Below, piece after piece: positions 32,384-41,501 of a stretch of 64,000 nucleotides of DNA. The stretch comes from Acetivibrio saccincola. GTDB lineage: Bacteria; Bacillota; Clostridia; Acetivibrionales; Acetivibrionaceae. Every line of letters starts with the position of its first letter. The stretch's first letter is position 1. The notes beneath the pieces are model-generated. The model was not told the DNA's origin, did no database searches, and saw only the letters and a program-made list of their open reading frames with translations. A program made the position numbers and the translations under genes. The stretch covers positions 3,348,001 through 3,412,000 of the forward strand of contig NZ_CP025197.1 of assembly GCF_002844395.1 (NCBI RefSeq), in the 5' to 3' direction.

Positions 32384-32830
32384 TTATCTCAGCCTTTTTA
32401 TCACTTCCACCCTGTTTCCTTTGGCGTTAAATGATATTTTTTCAGAAAGATTTGTAACTAAAATCATCCCTCTGCCGCTTTCTTTTAAATCACATACATC
32501 ACAATTAATTGATTCATCATCCTTAATAGAGTTTAAAAGTTGTTTAAAGTTATACCCTTCACCTTCATCCTCTACAATGATGCAAATGGTATCCCCTTCT
32601 GTTTTTACATTAAGCTTAACTGACTTTACTGCATCATTTTTATTGCCATGACATATGGCATTTTGAATAAGTTCATATAGAATAACTTTAATTTCAAACA
32701 AAATATCTTGTTTGGTGCATATCCCTTCATCAAACAAGAATTTTAGTATTTCCTCTATTAAGGTACGGATATTTGTATTTTTGTTAACTACAAATAGCTT
32801 AAATGAATTTGATGATTTCAATTTCCTCAA
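32384..32830 (-). CDS. RsbW-like ATP-binding protein (GHKL serine kinase/anti-sigma type)
   Basis: The 148-residue product has the Bergerat ATPase fold of RsbW/SpoIIAB-type proteins. The N box is ELIQNAICHGN at about residue 54, the G1 box EDEGEGYN at about residue 88, and the G2 box ESGRGMILV at about residue 118. All three ATP-site motifs are intact, unlike in the RsbW encoded with sigB. It follows sigB by 225 bases and has its own sigma-B-like promoter in that gap, suggesting it is induced by SigB. It may phosphorylate the RsbV-type STAS protein or act in a feedback loop. This is inference. The ATG follows AGGAGATTTGAGGAA. Confidence 0.82.
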   Translation of the reverse strand: MRKLKSSNSFKLFVVNKNTNIRTLIEEILKFLFDEGICTKQDILFEIKVILYELIQNAICHGNKNDAVKSVKLNVKTEGDTICIIVEDEGEGYNFKQLLNSIKDDESINCDVCDLKESGRGMILVTNLSEKISFNAKGNRVEVIKRLR

Positions 32831-32896
32831 ATCTCCTAAATAAATTTAAATCACTAAATAAATTAACATGACTGATAATTTAGCCATATTATAATA

Positions 32897-32921
32897 ATAC
32901 CCACTAATTTGTACGGTAAAC
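32897..32921 (-). promoter_or_regulatory. Sigma-B-type promoter of the RsbW-like gene
   Basis: GTTTAC at 32916-32921 and GGGTAT at 32897-32902 on the minus strand are 13 bases apart. The B. subtilis sigma-B pattern is GTTTAA, 12-14 bases, GGGTAT, so only one base differs. Transcription would start near 32890, giving a 60-base leader. Confidence 0.6.
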
Positions 32922-33015
32922 ATTATAATAGGTAGATAAAAACAGGTACTTAAAATCATCTTTTATGTAATTATTCTTTTATTCTTTTGTTGAGAGAGCA
33001 AAAAAGGATAAGCAC

Positions 33016-33048
33016 AAAATTTACTTCCCCAAAAAATTTACTTCCCCA
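33016..33048. repeat. Short direct repeat downstream of sigB
   Basis: AAAATTTACTTCCCC occurs twice, two bases apart, just past the sigB stop. No function is assigned. Confidence 0.6.
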
Positions 33049-33055
33049 ATTAACT

Positions 33056-33787
33056 TTATTTCTCTAATATAGTCCTGAATTTATTTAATACTTTCTTTTC
33101 TAGTCTTGATACATACATTTGAGATACTCCCAGCTTTTCTGCTATTTCTTTCTGGGTTTTGCTGTTAAAATATCTCATGTTAATGAAATCTCTCTCTGTT
33201 TCATTAAATTTGTTTAGACTTTTTACTAAAAAGTCACGGTTTTCTACCCTTTCAAATGTAGAATCCTCTTCCCCTATAGCTTCATGAAATTCAAAATTTT
33301 CATCTGTATATACATTTTGATCAAAAGACTGGATATTATAAGCATTATTAGACTCTATTATTTCTATTACTGTTTCTTCACTAATATTTAAATGCTTTGC
33401 TATTTCATCAATGCGTGGAGGTCTGCCTAGTTTCTGTGTCAGATTATCTCTTGCATAATTTACCTTCTTGTATTCTTCATAAATCCTCCTGGGAATCCGT
33501 ATAACTGATGCTTTGTCCCTGAAAAACCTTTTTATCTCACCAACAATTGTCGGGGTTGCAAAGCTGACAAACTTAACACCTTTTTCAGGGTTAAATCTCT
33601 CAACAGCTTTAATCAAGGCAATAGACGCGACCTGATACAAGTCCTCATAATCCACTCCCCTGTTTATAAACTTCTTTGCAATTATTTCTGCTAAATAAAG
33701 ATATTCATTTACTATTTCATTTCTTATATTAACATCCCTTGTTTCTTGATATTTTAAAAACATAGCACTCTCTGTGTTATTTTCCAT
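33056..33787 (-). CDS. sigB: RNA polymerase sigma factor, SigB/SigF/SigG family
   Basis: The 243-residue product has sigma-70 region 2 (YEDLYQVASIALIKAVERF, then KFVSFATPTIVGEIKRFFRD with the -10 contacts) at about residues 40-90, region 3 (LGRPPRIDEIAKHLNISEE) and region 4 (NMRYFNSKTQKEIAEKLGVSQ, the -35 helix-turn-helix). It lacks region 1.1, as do alternative sigmas. The gene follows rsbW by two bases, and rsbV comes before that, so this is the partner-switching set known for SigB and SigF. Without spoIIAA/AB-specific context, SigB-type stress control is more likely than sporulation. Confidence 0.88.
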   Translation of the reverse strand: MENNTESAMFLKYQETRDVNIRNEIVNEYLYLAEIIAKKFINRGVDYEDLYQVASIALIKAVERFNPEKGVKFVSFATPTIVGEIKRFFRDKASVIRIPRRIYEEYKKVNYARDNLTQKLGRPPRIDEIAKHLNISEETVIEIIESNNAYNIQSFDQNVYTDENFEFHEAIGEEDSTFERVENRDFLVKSLNKFNETERDFINMRYFNSKTQKEIAEKLGVSQMYVSRLEKKVLNKFRTILEK

Positions 33788-33789
33788 AT

Positions 33790-34179
33790 TTAAGCATCCC
33801 TCTCAAGTACTTTGAACATAGATAATACATGTTTATCTGTGCACAATTCCACTTCATCCATTAAAGCATTTATTATGTGAATTGCCAGAGCATCACTTTC
33901 TTTTTTAAATACACATTTTATTGAAGGGTCATCACATAAATATGTAACCTTGAGGCCCTCTTCAGAAACTGAATACACAATTTTATAACAGTCAGAAACT
34001 TTGCTCCCGATGCTCACCAGCTTATTGCACACTTCTGATATTGCCACTTTTATATCCTCTATGGCTTCAATATCAAAACCTATCCTGCTTCCAACACCTG
34101 AAGCTACCAGCCTTGCAACACTTACATACCCGGCTTTAAAGGGCAGGACCAGTTCTATATTATCAGAAACACCTTCCAT
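33790..34179 (-). CDS. rsbW: RsbW-like anti-sigma factor, degenerate ATP site
   Basis: The 129-residue product aligns with RsbW/SpoIIAB over its length, beginning ELVLPFKAGYVSVARLVASG and with AIEDIKVAISEVCNKLVS for the N box. That box lacks the usual Asn position. The G1 segment reads YLCDDPSIKC instead of DxGxG, and no G2 glycine loop (GxGL) is visible before ALMDEVEL. It may therefore bind the sigma factor without phosphorylating RsbV. The ATG at 34179 follows AGAGGTG. The longer frame to 34206 overlaps rsbV and lacks a box. Confidence 0.78.
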   Translation of the reverse strand: MEGVSDNIELVLPFKAGYVSVARLVASGVGSRIGFDIEAIEDIKVAISEVCNKLVSIGSKVSDCYKIVYSVSEEGLKVTYLCDDPSIKCVFKKESDALAIHIINALMDEVELCTDKHVLSMFKVLERDA

Positions 34180-34192
34180 ACCTTTCACCTCT

Positions 34193-34507
34193 CTATTCCA
34201 CTTCAAATATTTTGTCTAAACCGGTAATGATAAATAATTTTTTAATATTATCTTTAAGGTTTATTATTTTTATTTTTTTTTCATACTGCTTTGCTTTTTT
34301 TAAAGCACCTACAAAAATCCCAAGACCGGTACTGTCAATATAATTAAGTTCTTTACAATCAATTATTACGTCCTTTTTATTACTTTCAACTACTCTATAA
34401 AGATTTTCCTTTAGTTCCTGGGAAGTATAAATATCAACTTCCCCGGACAAAACCACTTTAACGTGGTCACCGGCTATCTCCTCTACAAAGTTCAGCTCTT
34501 CAGCCAT
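34193..34507 (-). CDS. rsbV: Anti-sigma factor antagonist (STAS domain)
   Basis: This 104-residue STAS protein has GEVDIYTSQELKENL and the phospho-acceptor region NYIDSTGLGIFVGALK, in which the Ser in DSTG is the usual kinase target. It is the antagonist that frees the sigma factor when dephosphorylated. The ATG follows GGAGGAGGTG. It is the first gene of the rsbV-rsbW-sigB set, which starts 93 bases after lysS. Confidence 0.9.
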   Translation of the reverse strand: MAEELNFVEEIAGDHVKVVLSGEVDIYTSQELKENLYRVVESNKKDVIIDCKELNYIDSTGLGIFVGALKKAKQYEKKIKIINLKDNIKKLFIITGLDKIFEVE

Positions 34508-34553
34508 ACAAATGGCACCTCCTCCTATAACAATAACTGATTAAACAGCAGCT

Positions 34554-34590
34554 TTATAAAGTTTCTGTTCTTTTATAAAGTTTCTGTTTT
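34554..34590. repeat. Small tandem duplication between lysS and rsbV
   Basis: TTATAAAGTTTCTGTT occurs twice, with a few bases between the copies. It lies in the only spacer between lysS and rsbV. No hairpin with a T run is visible, so read-through from lysS is possible. Confidence 0.5.
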
Positions 34591-34599
34591 AATATATTA

Positions 34600-36123
34600 C
34601 TAATCTTTAGGCTTCATTGTTGGAAACAGCAGTACATCACGTATGGAATAAGAATCAGTAAGTAGCATTACCAGCCTGTCAACACCAATACCTAGTCCGC
34701 CTGTTGGAGGCATTCCGTATTCTAATGCAGTTACAAAATCTTCATCCATCATATTAGCTTCTTCATCCCCTGCTTCCCTTTTCCTTACCTGGTCTAAAAA
34801 CCTTTCCTTCTGGTCAATGGGGTCATTCAGCTCTGAATAAGCATTTGCCATTTCCCTGCCTGTAATAAACAATTCAAATCTCTCAGTCAATTCCGGTCTT
34901 TCTGGTTTTCTCTTTGTGAGAGGTGAAACCTCAACGGGGTAGTCCATTATAAAAGTTGGCTGTACAAGATGCTTCTCTGCAAATTCTTCAAACATAAGGA
35001 AAAGAATCTCTCCCTTTGTAGCTCCTTCCTCAACTTCAAGGGATTTTTCCTTAGCTATCTGCCTTGCTTCTTCATCAGTTTCTATTTTATCAAAATCAAC
35101 CCCTGCATATTCTTTAACAGCCTCAATCATGGTCATCCTTATCCATGGAGGTGTAAGGTCAACTTTCTCTCCCTGATATGTAATTACAGTTGTACCTAAT
35201 ACCTCTTCTGCCACTTTAGAAATTAAACTTTCTGTAAGCTCCATCATTCCCACATAATCAGTATACGCTTCATAAACCTCCATAAGTGTAAATTCAGGGT
35301 TGTGTTTTACTGACATTCCTTCATTTCTGAACATCCTTCCCAATTCGTATACCTTTTCAAGGCCTCCCACAATAAGGCGCTTTAAATAAAGCTCAGGAGC
35401 TATTCTAAGGTACAAATCTATATCCAATGTGTTGTGATGGGTTATAAAAGGTCTTGCATTTGCCCCGCCCGGGATAACATTTAAAAGAGGTGTTTCCACT
35501 TCTAAAAATCCTCTTTCATCTAAGAATGACCTTATAGCCCTTATTATTTTACTTCTTGTAATAAAAGTTTCCCGTACATCCGGATTTACAATAAGGTCTA
35601 AATACCTCTGCCTGTATCTTAAATCCACATCCTTTAGTCCATGCCATTTTTCAGGCAATGGCCTTAGGGACTTTGAAAGCAGCTGTATTTCACTCGCCTT
35701 TACAGATATTTCTCCTTTTCTGGTTCTGAAAACTTCCCCTTTTACCCCAAGAAAGTCACCAATGTCAAATTTCTTAAAACCTTCATATGCTTCTTCACCA
35801 ATTTCATTAACTCTTATATAAATTTGAATTCTTCCGTCCCTGTCCTGTATATCACAAAAACTTGCTTTCCCCATGTCTCTTTTGGACATAATCCTGCCGG
35901 CAATGGAAACATCTTTGCCTTCCATATCTTCAAAATTATCAATTATAAATTTTGTTGAATGACTTACATCATATTTTACTACCTTATAAGGGTCTTTATT
36001 GTTCTTTTGAAGTTCTTCCAGCTTCATTCTTCTTATTCTCAGTATTTCATTTAAATCTTGTAAGTCTTGGCTTTCAGCATTGGTTTGTTGCTTTTTTTCA
36101 TCAATGTTATTTATATTTGTCAT
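34600..36123 (-). CDS. lysS: Lysyl-tRNA synthetase, class II
   Basis: This 507-residue enzyme attaches lysine to tRNA-Lys. The OB-fold anticodon-binding domain ([20 protein letters not shown]) spans about residues 50-165. The class II catalytic core has motif 2 ([20 protein letters not shown]) and motif 3 ([14 protein letters not shown]). The ATG at 36123 follows GGGAGGATTAATA. A longer frame to 36162 lacks such a box. It lies after greA, a pairing common in Firmicutes. Confidence 0.97.
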   Translation of the reverse strand: MTNINNIDEKKQQTNAESQDLQDLNEILRIRRMKLEELQKNNKDPYKVVKYDVSHSTKFIIDNFEDMEGKDVSIAGRIMSKRDMGKASFCDIQDRDGRIQIYIRVNEIGEEAYEGFKKFDIGDFLGVKGEVFRTRKGEISVKASEIQLLSKSLRPLPEKWHGLKDVDLRYRQRYLDLIVNPDVRETFITRSKIIRAIRSFLDERGFLEVETPLLNVIPGGANARPFITHHNTLDIDLYLRIAPELYLKRLIVGGLEKVYELGRMFRNEGMSVKHNPEFTLMEVYEAYTDYVGMMELTESLISKVAEEVLGTTVITYQGEKVDLTPPWIRMTMIEAVKEYAGVDFDKIETDEEARQIAKEKSLEVEEGATKGEILFLMFEEFAEKHLVQPTFIMDYPVEVSPLTKRKPERPELTERFELFITGREMANAYSELNDPIDQKERFLDQVRKREAGDEEANMMDEDFVTALEYGMPPTGGLGIGVDRLVMLLTDSYSIRDVLLFPTMKPKD

Positions 36124-36239
36124 TATTAATCCTCCCACTAACAAACTATATTTTAAAATCAAAAGTATTAAAAGCTAATATAATTATAAAATAAACTGAC
36201 TATAAAATAAACTAACTATAATTATTAACTACTCATAAT

Positions 36240-36279
36240 TATAAAATAACAGCTTACACTATCAATGTAAACTGTTATT
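36240..36279 (-). terminator. Hairpin after greA, possible terminator
   Basis: AATAACAG...TTACA pairs with TGTAA...TGTTATT around CTATCAA. TTTTATAATT follows on the minus strand. The T run is interrupted, so termination may be partial and lysS may be read through. Confidence 0.5.
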
Positions 36280-36324
36280 CTATAATTATATAATATTTAT
36301 ATCTAATTATACAACATTTTAATA

Positions 36325-36801
36325 TCATTTGCGGATATCTAAAATCTTATACTTAATAACCCCGTCCGGTACCTGGACTTCTACAATTTCATCTTTTGCC
36401 TTTCCAATAAGTGCTTTACCTACAGGTGACTCATTGGAAATTTTGTATTTACTTGGATCTGCTTCTGTGGAGCCAACTATATAATACTCAACTTCCTCAT
36501 CATATTCCATATCATAAATACTTACTTTTGAACCAATGCTTACAACATCAGTCTTTATATCATCCTCATCAATAACTTTTGCACGCTTTAACATACCCTC
36601 AAGTTGAACAATTCTTCCTTCCACCTGGGCTTGTTCATTTTTAGCTTCATCATATTCAGAATTTTCAGATATATCTCCAAACGAAAGTGCCTGCTTTATT
36701 CTCTCTGCTACTTCTCTTCTTTTGACGGTTTTTAGGTATTCCAGCTCTTGTTCTAACTTTTTCAGACCCTCGAACGTTAGAACAACTTCTTTGTTAATCA
36801 T
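36325..36801 (-). CDS. greA: Transcription elongation factor GreA
   Basis: GreA makes backtracked RNA polymerase cleave its transcript. The 158-residue product has the N-terminal coiled coil (about residues 5-78, with the tip acidic pair in [18 protein letters not shown]) and the C-terminal FKBP-like domain ([20 protein letters not shown]). The ATG follows GGAGAGG. It is normal in length. Confidence 0.96.
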   Translation of the reverse strand: MINKEVVLTFEGLKKLEQELEYLKTVKRREVAERIKQALSFGDISENSEYDEAKNEQAQVEGRIVQLEGMLKRAKVIDEDDIKTDVVSIGSKVSIYDMEYDEEVEYYIVGSTEADPSKYKISNESPVGKALIGKAKDEIVEVQVPDGVIKYKILDIRK

Positions 36802-37104
36802 TTGAAGCCTCTCCTTTACTTATAATTTTGTGTTGATAATATATGCTTTGTTTTTTTATTCTAGTCCATTGCAACTCACAATTACAAAATAAAGTATTTA
36901 TACTTTATTCAAGTATCCCTTAAAAAAACCTTTTAAAACTTTTTTAAAGAAAATAGTAAATTGCATTGAAGACAGAAAAACACGGCTATTGTGCTTATAA
37001 GTTCAGATACAGAGCTTAGTACTTTGAATGTAAAATGTTCCCTAATATATTTATCAAAACTTTTAACTATTATAGACCACTATATTAATATTGTCAATAA
37101 CAGA
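36802..37104. other. Spacer between greA and the insertion sequence
   Basis: This AT-rich region upstream of greA must hold its promoter. I could not settle on a convincing -35/-10 pair. No ORF of note is present. Confidence 0.4.
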
Positions 37105-37113
37105 TTAAATTTT
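37105..37113. repeat. Target-site duplication, left copy
   Basis: TTAAATTTT, repeated at 38670-38678 on the other side of the insertion sequence. Nine bases is the usual duplication for ISLre2 elements. Confidence 0.8.
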
Positions 37114-38669
37114 GATAGTGTCAATTTGTTGTAGGATAATTAAACTTAAAGGTATCCCCATCTTTTTGATACAACGGGCTATATCACATACCCGCTGCGT
37201 TGTATGCCCTTTAAAATTGTTGATATTGGAGTTTTTTTACCCATGTTAAAAGCGGGTATGTTGTTTAATTTCTCATGTGTAGTTTTACTAAATACTTCTT
37301 TGCCCTTTTTTATGGTTTCTTTTTTTATCTTGTATTGTAAATTTACTTTTGTAAAATGATTTGGAGTTATCTTCCCACCGTTTTGGCAATAGATTCTTAT
37401 ATCTGCTATGGTTTTTAGACCTTTCTTGCTCCAGCCCATAGGTCGAGAACTAAAACGGCTGGATAATATATGGCTAATATGACCCTCTGTGCAGCTGCCA
37501 CTTACTCCTTCTTCTTTGTATATAGTGATGGCTTCCCAGTTGTTTTTTATGTAGGTTCTAAATTCATGTATTCTCTCTCGCTTTTTAGGGCTTTGAACAC
37601 CATGCTTAAGCTCTGTTACTAGTTTACAAAATTCAATCCAATTGCCTTCGTAAATACTTCTGTATATTGATTTTCTGTATTGCTCTTGACCTGCTGTAGC
37701 TTTGAGGATGGCTTTGTTTAGGTGATATTTGTCTAGGACCATTTTGGATTTGGGTAACCATTCTTGGCCGGTTTTTATCCAAAGGGCACCATCTCCGTGA
37801 ATATAGATGCGCTTTAAATAGTCTATGTCATATCTGTCATAAATGTAGTTGGCAACTTTTAACCATGTTTCTTCAGGATTTTGACCGTATCCATGTATGT
37901 GGTAGGGATTTATACATTTTCCCCGTTTTCCTATTCTTTTTGTGCCTTCGTATATGGTAATCAGTGGAACTATGGCGTTTTTGCCATTCTGCAGAGCAAC
38001 ATGGTCTTCATCGGCATCTATGTGTATAACCTGCATTTTGCGCTTTGGCCCTTCAGCTTCCATCTTTAGTTTTTCTTCCTTTAGTTTTCTCGTTTTGTTC
38101 ATTACTGTTTGCCGACTTATCAGGCCACCGGTTGTATATTGACTGCTTTTAGCGTAGGAGTTATCGCCGGAGTATTCTACCATGTCAGCTGCTACCGCTG
38201 TTGATATTCTATCATAGGGGTCTATTCCTAAGACTGTATCGACTAGGTATATATATGTATCATTTTTCTTATCGTAAAAGTAGGTCCTGTGGTATGTGAG
38301 CACTCCGAACTTTGTAAAGATTTCTCGTTTATCACTATTTCGCTCTACTACAATGCCGTTTTTTCTTCGCCATTTCTTATCGGCTTTTATCTCCTTATCA
38401 AGGTTTTCCACGTAGATTTTCATCATATTTAGTATGAAGTCAAAGGTGATGGTCTCTAGTCCAGTTTCCAGTTCTTCTAGTTTCTTAGCATTAGGTTCGC
38501 TCATGAAATTCATGATTTTATGGATGAAATTTTTGCAGTTTTGTATTACAATAGTATTCACAAGAGATCCTCCTTTTCAAAGGTTTTTGATGGTGATTCT
38601 ATTGTATCAAAAAGTGAGGATCTCTTGTTTTTTTATCCTTAAAATGTCCTACAATTATTTTACACTATG
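37114..38669 (-). mobile_element. Complete ISLre2-family insertion sequence
   Basis: A 1,556-bp element. Its ends share imperfect inverted repeats: GATAGTGTCAATTTGTTGTA on the left, and on the right, read inward, CATAGTGTAAAATAATTGTA. Both are followed by GGA. It carries one transposase gene and is flanked by a 9-bp direct repeat, so it inserted as a unit and appears intact. It landed on the stop codon of the gene to its right. Confidence 0.85.
37179..38561 (-). CDS. ISLre2-family transposase (UPF0236)
   Basis: The 460-residue transposase has an N-terminal helical part (about residues 1-90), followed by KFGVLTYHRTYFYDKK. The core has acidic residues in QVIHIDADEDHVALQ (about residue 197) and RIYIHGDGALWIKTG (about residue 268). 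VLDKYHLNKAI and CTEGHISHILSSRFSSRPMGWS are characteristic of ISLre2. The length is full and there are no internal stops, so it may be active. A GGAGGATC box precedes the ATG. Confidence 0.9.
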   Translation of the reverse strand: MNTIVIQNCKNFIHKIMNFMSEPNAKKLEELETGLETITFDFILNMMKIYVENLDKEIKADKKWRRKNGIVVERNSDKREIFTKFGVLTYHRTYFYDKKNDTYIYLVDTVLGIDPYDRISTAVAADMVEYSGDNSYAKSSQYTTGGLISRQTVMNKTRKLKEEKLKMEAEGPKRKMQVIHIDADEDHVALQNGKNAIVPLITIYEGTKRIGKRGKCINPYHIHGYGQNPEETWLKVANYIYDRYDIDYLKRIYIHGDGALWIKTGQEWLPKSKMVLDKYHLNKAILKATAGQEQYRKSIYRSIYEGNWIEFCKLVTELKHGVQSPKKRERIHEFRTYIKNNWEAITIYKEEGVSGSCTEGHISHILSSRFSSRPMGWSKKGLKTIADIRIYCQNGGKITPNHFTKVNLQYKIKKETIKKGKEVFSKTTHEKLNNIPAFNMGKKTPISTILKGIQRSGYVI

Positions 38670-38678
38670 TTAAATTTT
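38670..38678. repeat. Target-site duplication, right copy
   Basis: TTAAATTTT. The complement AAAATTTAA contains the TAA stop of the adjoining gene, so both copies of the duplication carry a stop. Confidence 0.8.
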
Positions 38679-39641
38679 TAAATCTAAATTTTTACACTCT
38701 GTCCCCTGAAAACTTCCCACAAGGGAAGTTATTTTATAACCACTTTTTAAAAATTGGCTCAATATACTGCTTACAGTACTATTATCGGCAATATTCCCGT
38801 TAACATTAGTCCTGTCTTCACTATGGCAAAAAATAATAGATGCCAGCTCAAGTTTTGTAAAACAGCTTATTGTATTTTTATCCAATGCACTTTCAAATGA
38901 ATTATCAAACTTAATGGAAATACCGTTCACAACTATGTTACTAAAAATAATCTCATCTGAATTGAGAGTGCCGTAATTTATCACTATTGCATTGGATTTT
39001 ATCTTTTTACCTTTTTTAAAATTATTAAAATCACCTAAGTTTATAATTATATCTAAACCGTCTAAACCGCTTTCAATATCTTCGGTAAGTCTTATAGATA
39101 AACCGGTTTCATAATATATCTTATCAATCTCCTCCTGAATATTTTTCTTTTTATTAGTTATGATAGTAATAAACTTCACTAAAGGTGACAAAAGTTTTAT
39201 ATATGAATAAAGTAAATTATTATTGTCCCCATGCAAAATTCCAATCTCAAATTCTTTAATGCTTACACCTTTTTTCTCTGCTATTATTTCTAAAATGTTA
39301 ACTAAAAGTGCAGCATAGATAAAATGCCCTGAAAAGGGGTTTTTAATGCATATTCCAAATTCTAGGCTTTCAGGTGCTGAAACAGGTAAAATGCATTTAT
39401 CCAAGCGGTTTTCCACAGAATATTTATATATGTTTTTTTTAAATCTTTTTATTTTAAATCTCTTAAATTTATTTATTTCTTCCAGTGTATATTTAATTCT
39501 TATAATGTATATATTAAGTTCTTCGTTTATTTTTATTTTTTTTGTTGGTTCATCAATAAATTTTCTTAAAAAAAACCTTTTTATCTTTAATAATTTACTT
39601 TCTTCTTTGCTTGAAAATACAATTAATCCTAAATTAGTCAT
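38670..39641 (-). CDS. Hypothetical protein, lysine- and isoleucine-rich
   Basis: I do not recognise this 323-residue product. The first 80 residues are strongly basic (KRFFLRKFIDEPTKKIK, later KRFKIKRFKKNIYKYS). A better-ordered middle follows (PVSAPESLEFGICIKNPFS, then alternating strand- and helix-like segments to about residue 270). There is no signal peptide and no transmembrane helix. The last codons are TTA AAA ATT TAA, which form the IS target duplication. The stop was kept, so the protein is not changed by the insertion. No strong ribosome-binding site precedes the ATG. The gene stands alone between the IS and the guaB terminator. Confidence 0.6.
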   Translation of the reverse strand: MTNLGLIVFSSKEESKLLKIKRFFLRKFIDEPTKKIKINEELNIYIIRIKYTLEEINKFKRFKIKRFKKNIYKYSVENRLDKCILPVSAPESLEFGICIKNPFSGHFIYAALLVNILEIIAEKKGVSIKEFEIGILHGDNNNLLYSYIKLLSPLVKFITIITNKKKNIQEEIDKIYYETGLSIRLTEDIESGLDGLDIIINLGDFNNFKKGKKIKSNAIVINYGTLNSDEIIFSNIVVNGISIKFDNSFESALDKNTISCFTKLELASIIFCHSEDRTNVNGNIADNSTVSSILSQFLKSGYKITSLVGSFQGTECKNLDLKI

Positions 39642-39780
39642 CTATCCACACATCTCCAAATCTATTTAAGACCTTTTGTAAAATTCAAATGCTGCCTTGC
39701 TTTTATCTATATATATTACTTCAGGTAATTATATATTCTGTAAGGAGACATTTGGGAAATATAAATATTTTTATTTTATA

Positions 39781-39815
39781 AAAAATTAAAAGAGCAAACC
39801 TTACGGCCTGCTCCT
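39781..39815 (-). terminator. Rho-independent terminator after guaB
   Basis: On the minus strand AGGAGCAGGCC, loop GTAA, GGTTTGCTCT, then TTTAATTTTT. It lies about 20 bases past the guaB stop. Confidence 0.85.
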
Positions 39816-39831
39816 TTATAACACCTTTAAA

Positions 39832-41382
<1,551 letters not shown>

Positions 41383-41465
41383 TTATGCTACAAGTTCACA
41401 AAAGCCCAAAATACTATTTAATCTAAAATACTGCTTAATAAGTATCTTCAGAAATAGTTAGGATA

Positions 41466-41495
41466 ATTATACTAAAAGAACATAATCAGCGTCAA
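41466..41495 (-). promoter_or_regulatory. Promoter of guaB
   Basis: TTGACG at 41490-41495 and TATAAT at 41466-41471 on the minus strand are 18 bases apart. The transcript would start near 41459. Confidence 0.65.
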
Positions 41496-41501
41496 GGAAA
41501 A

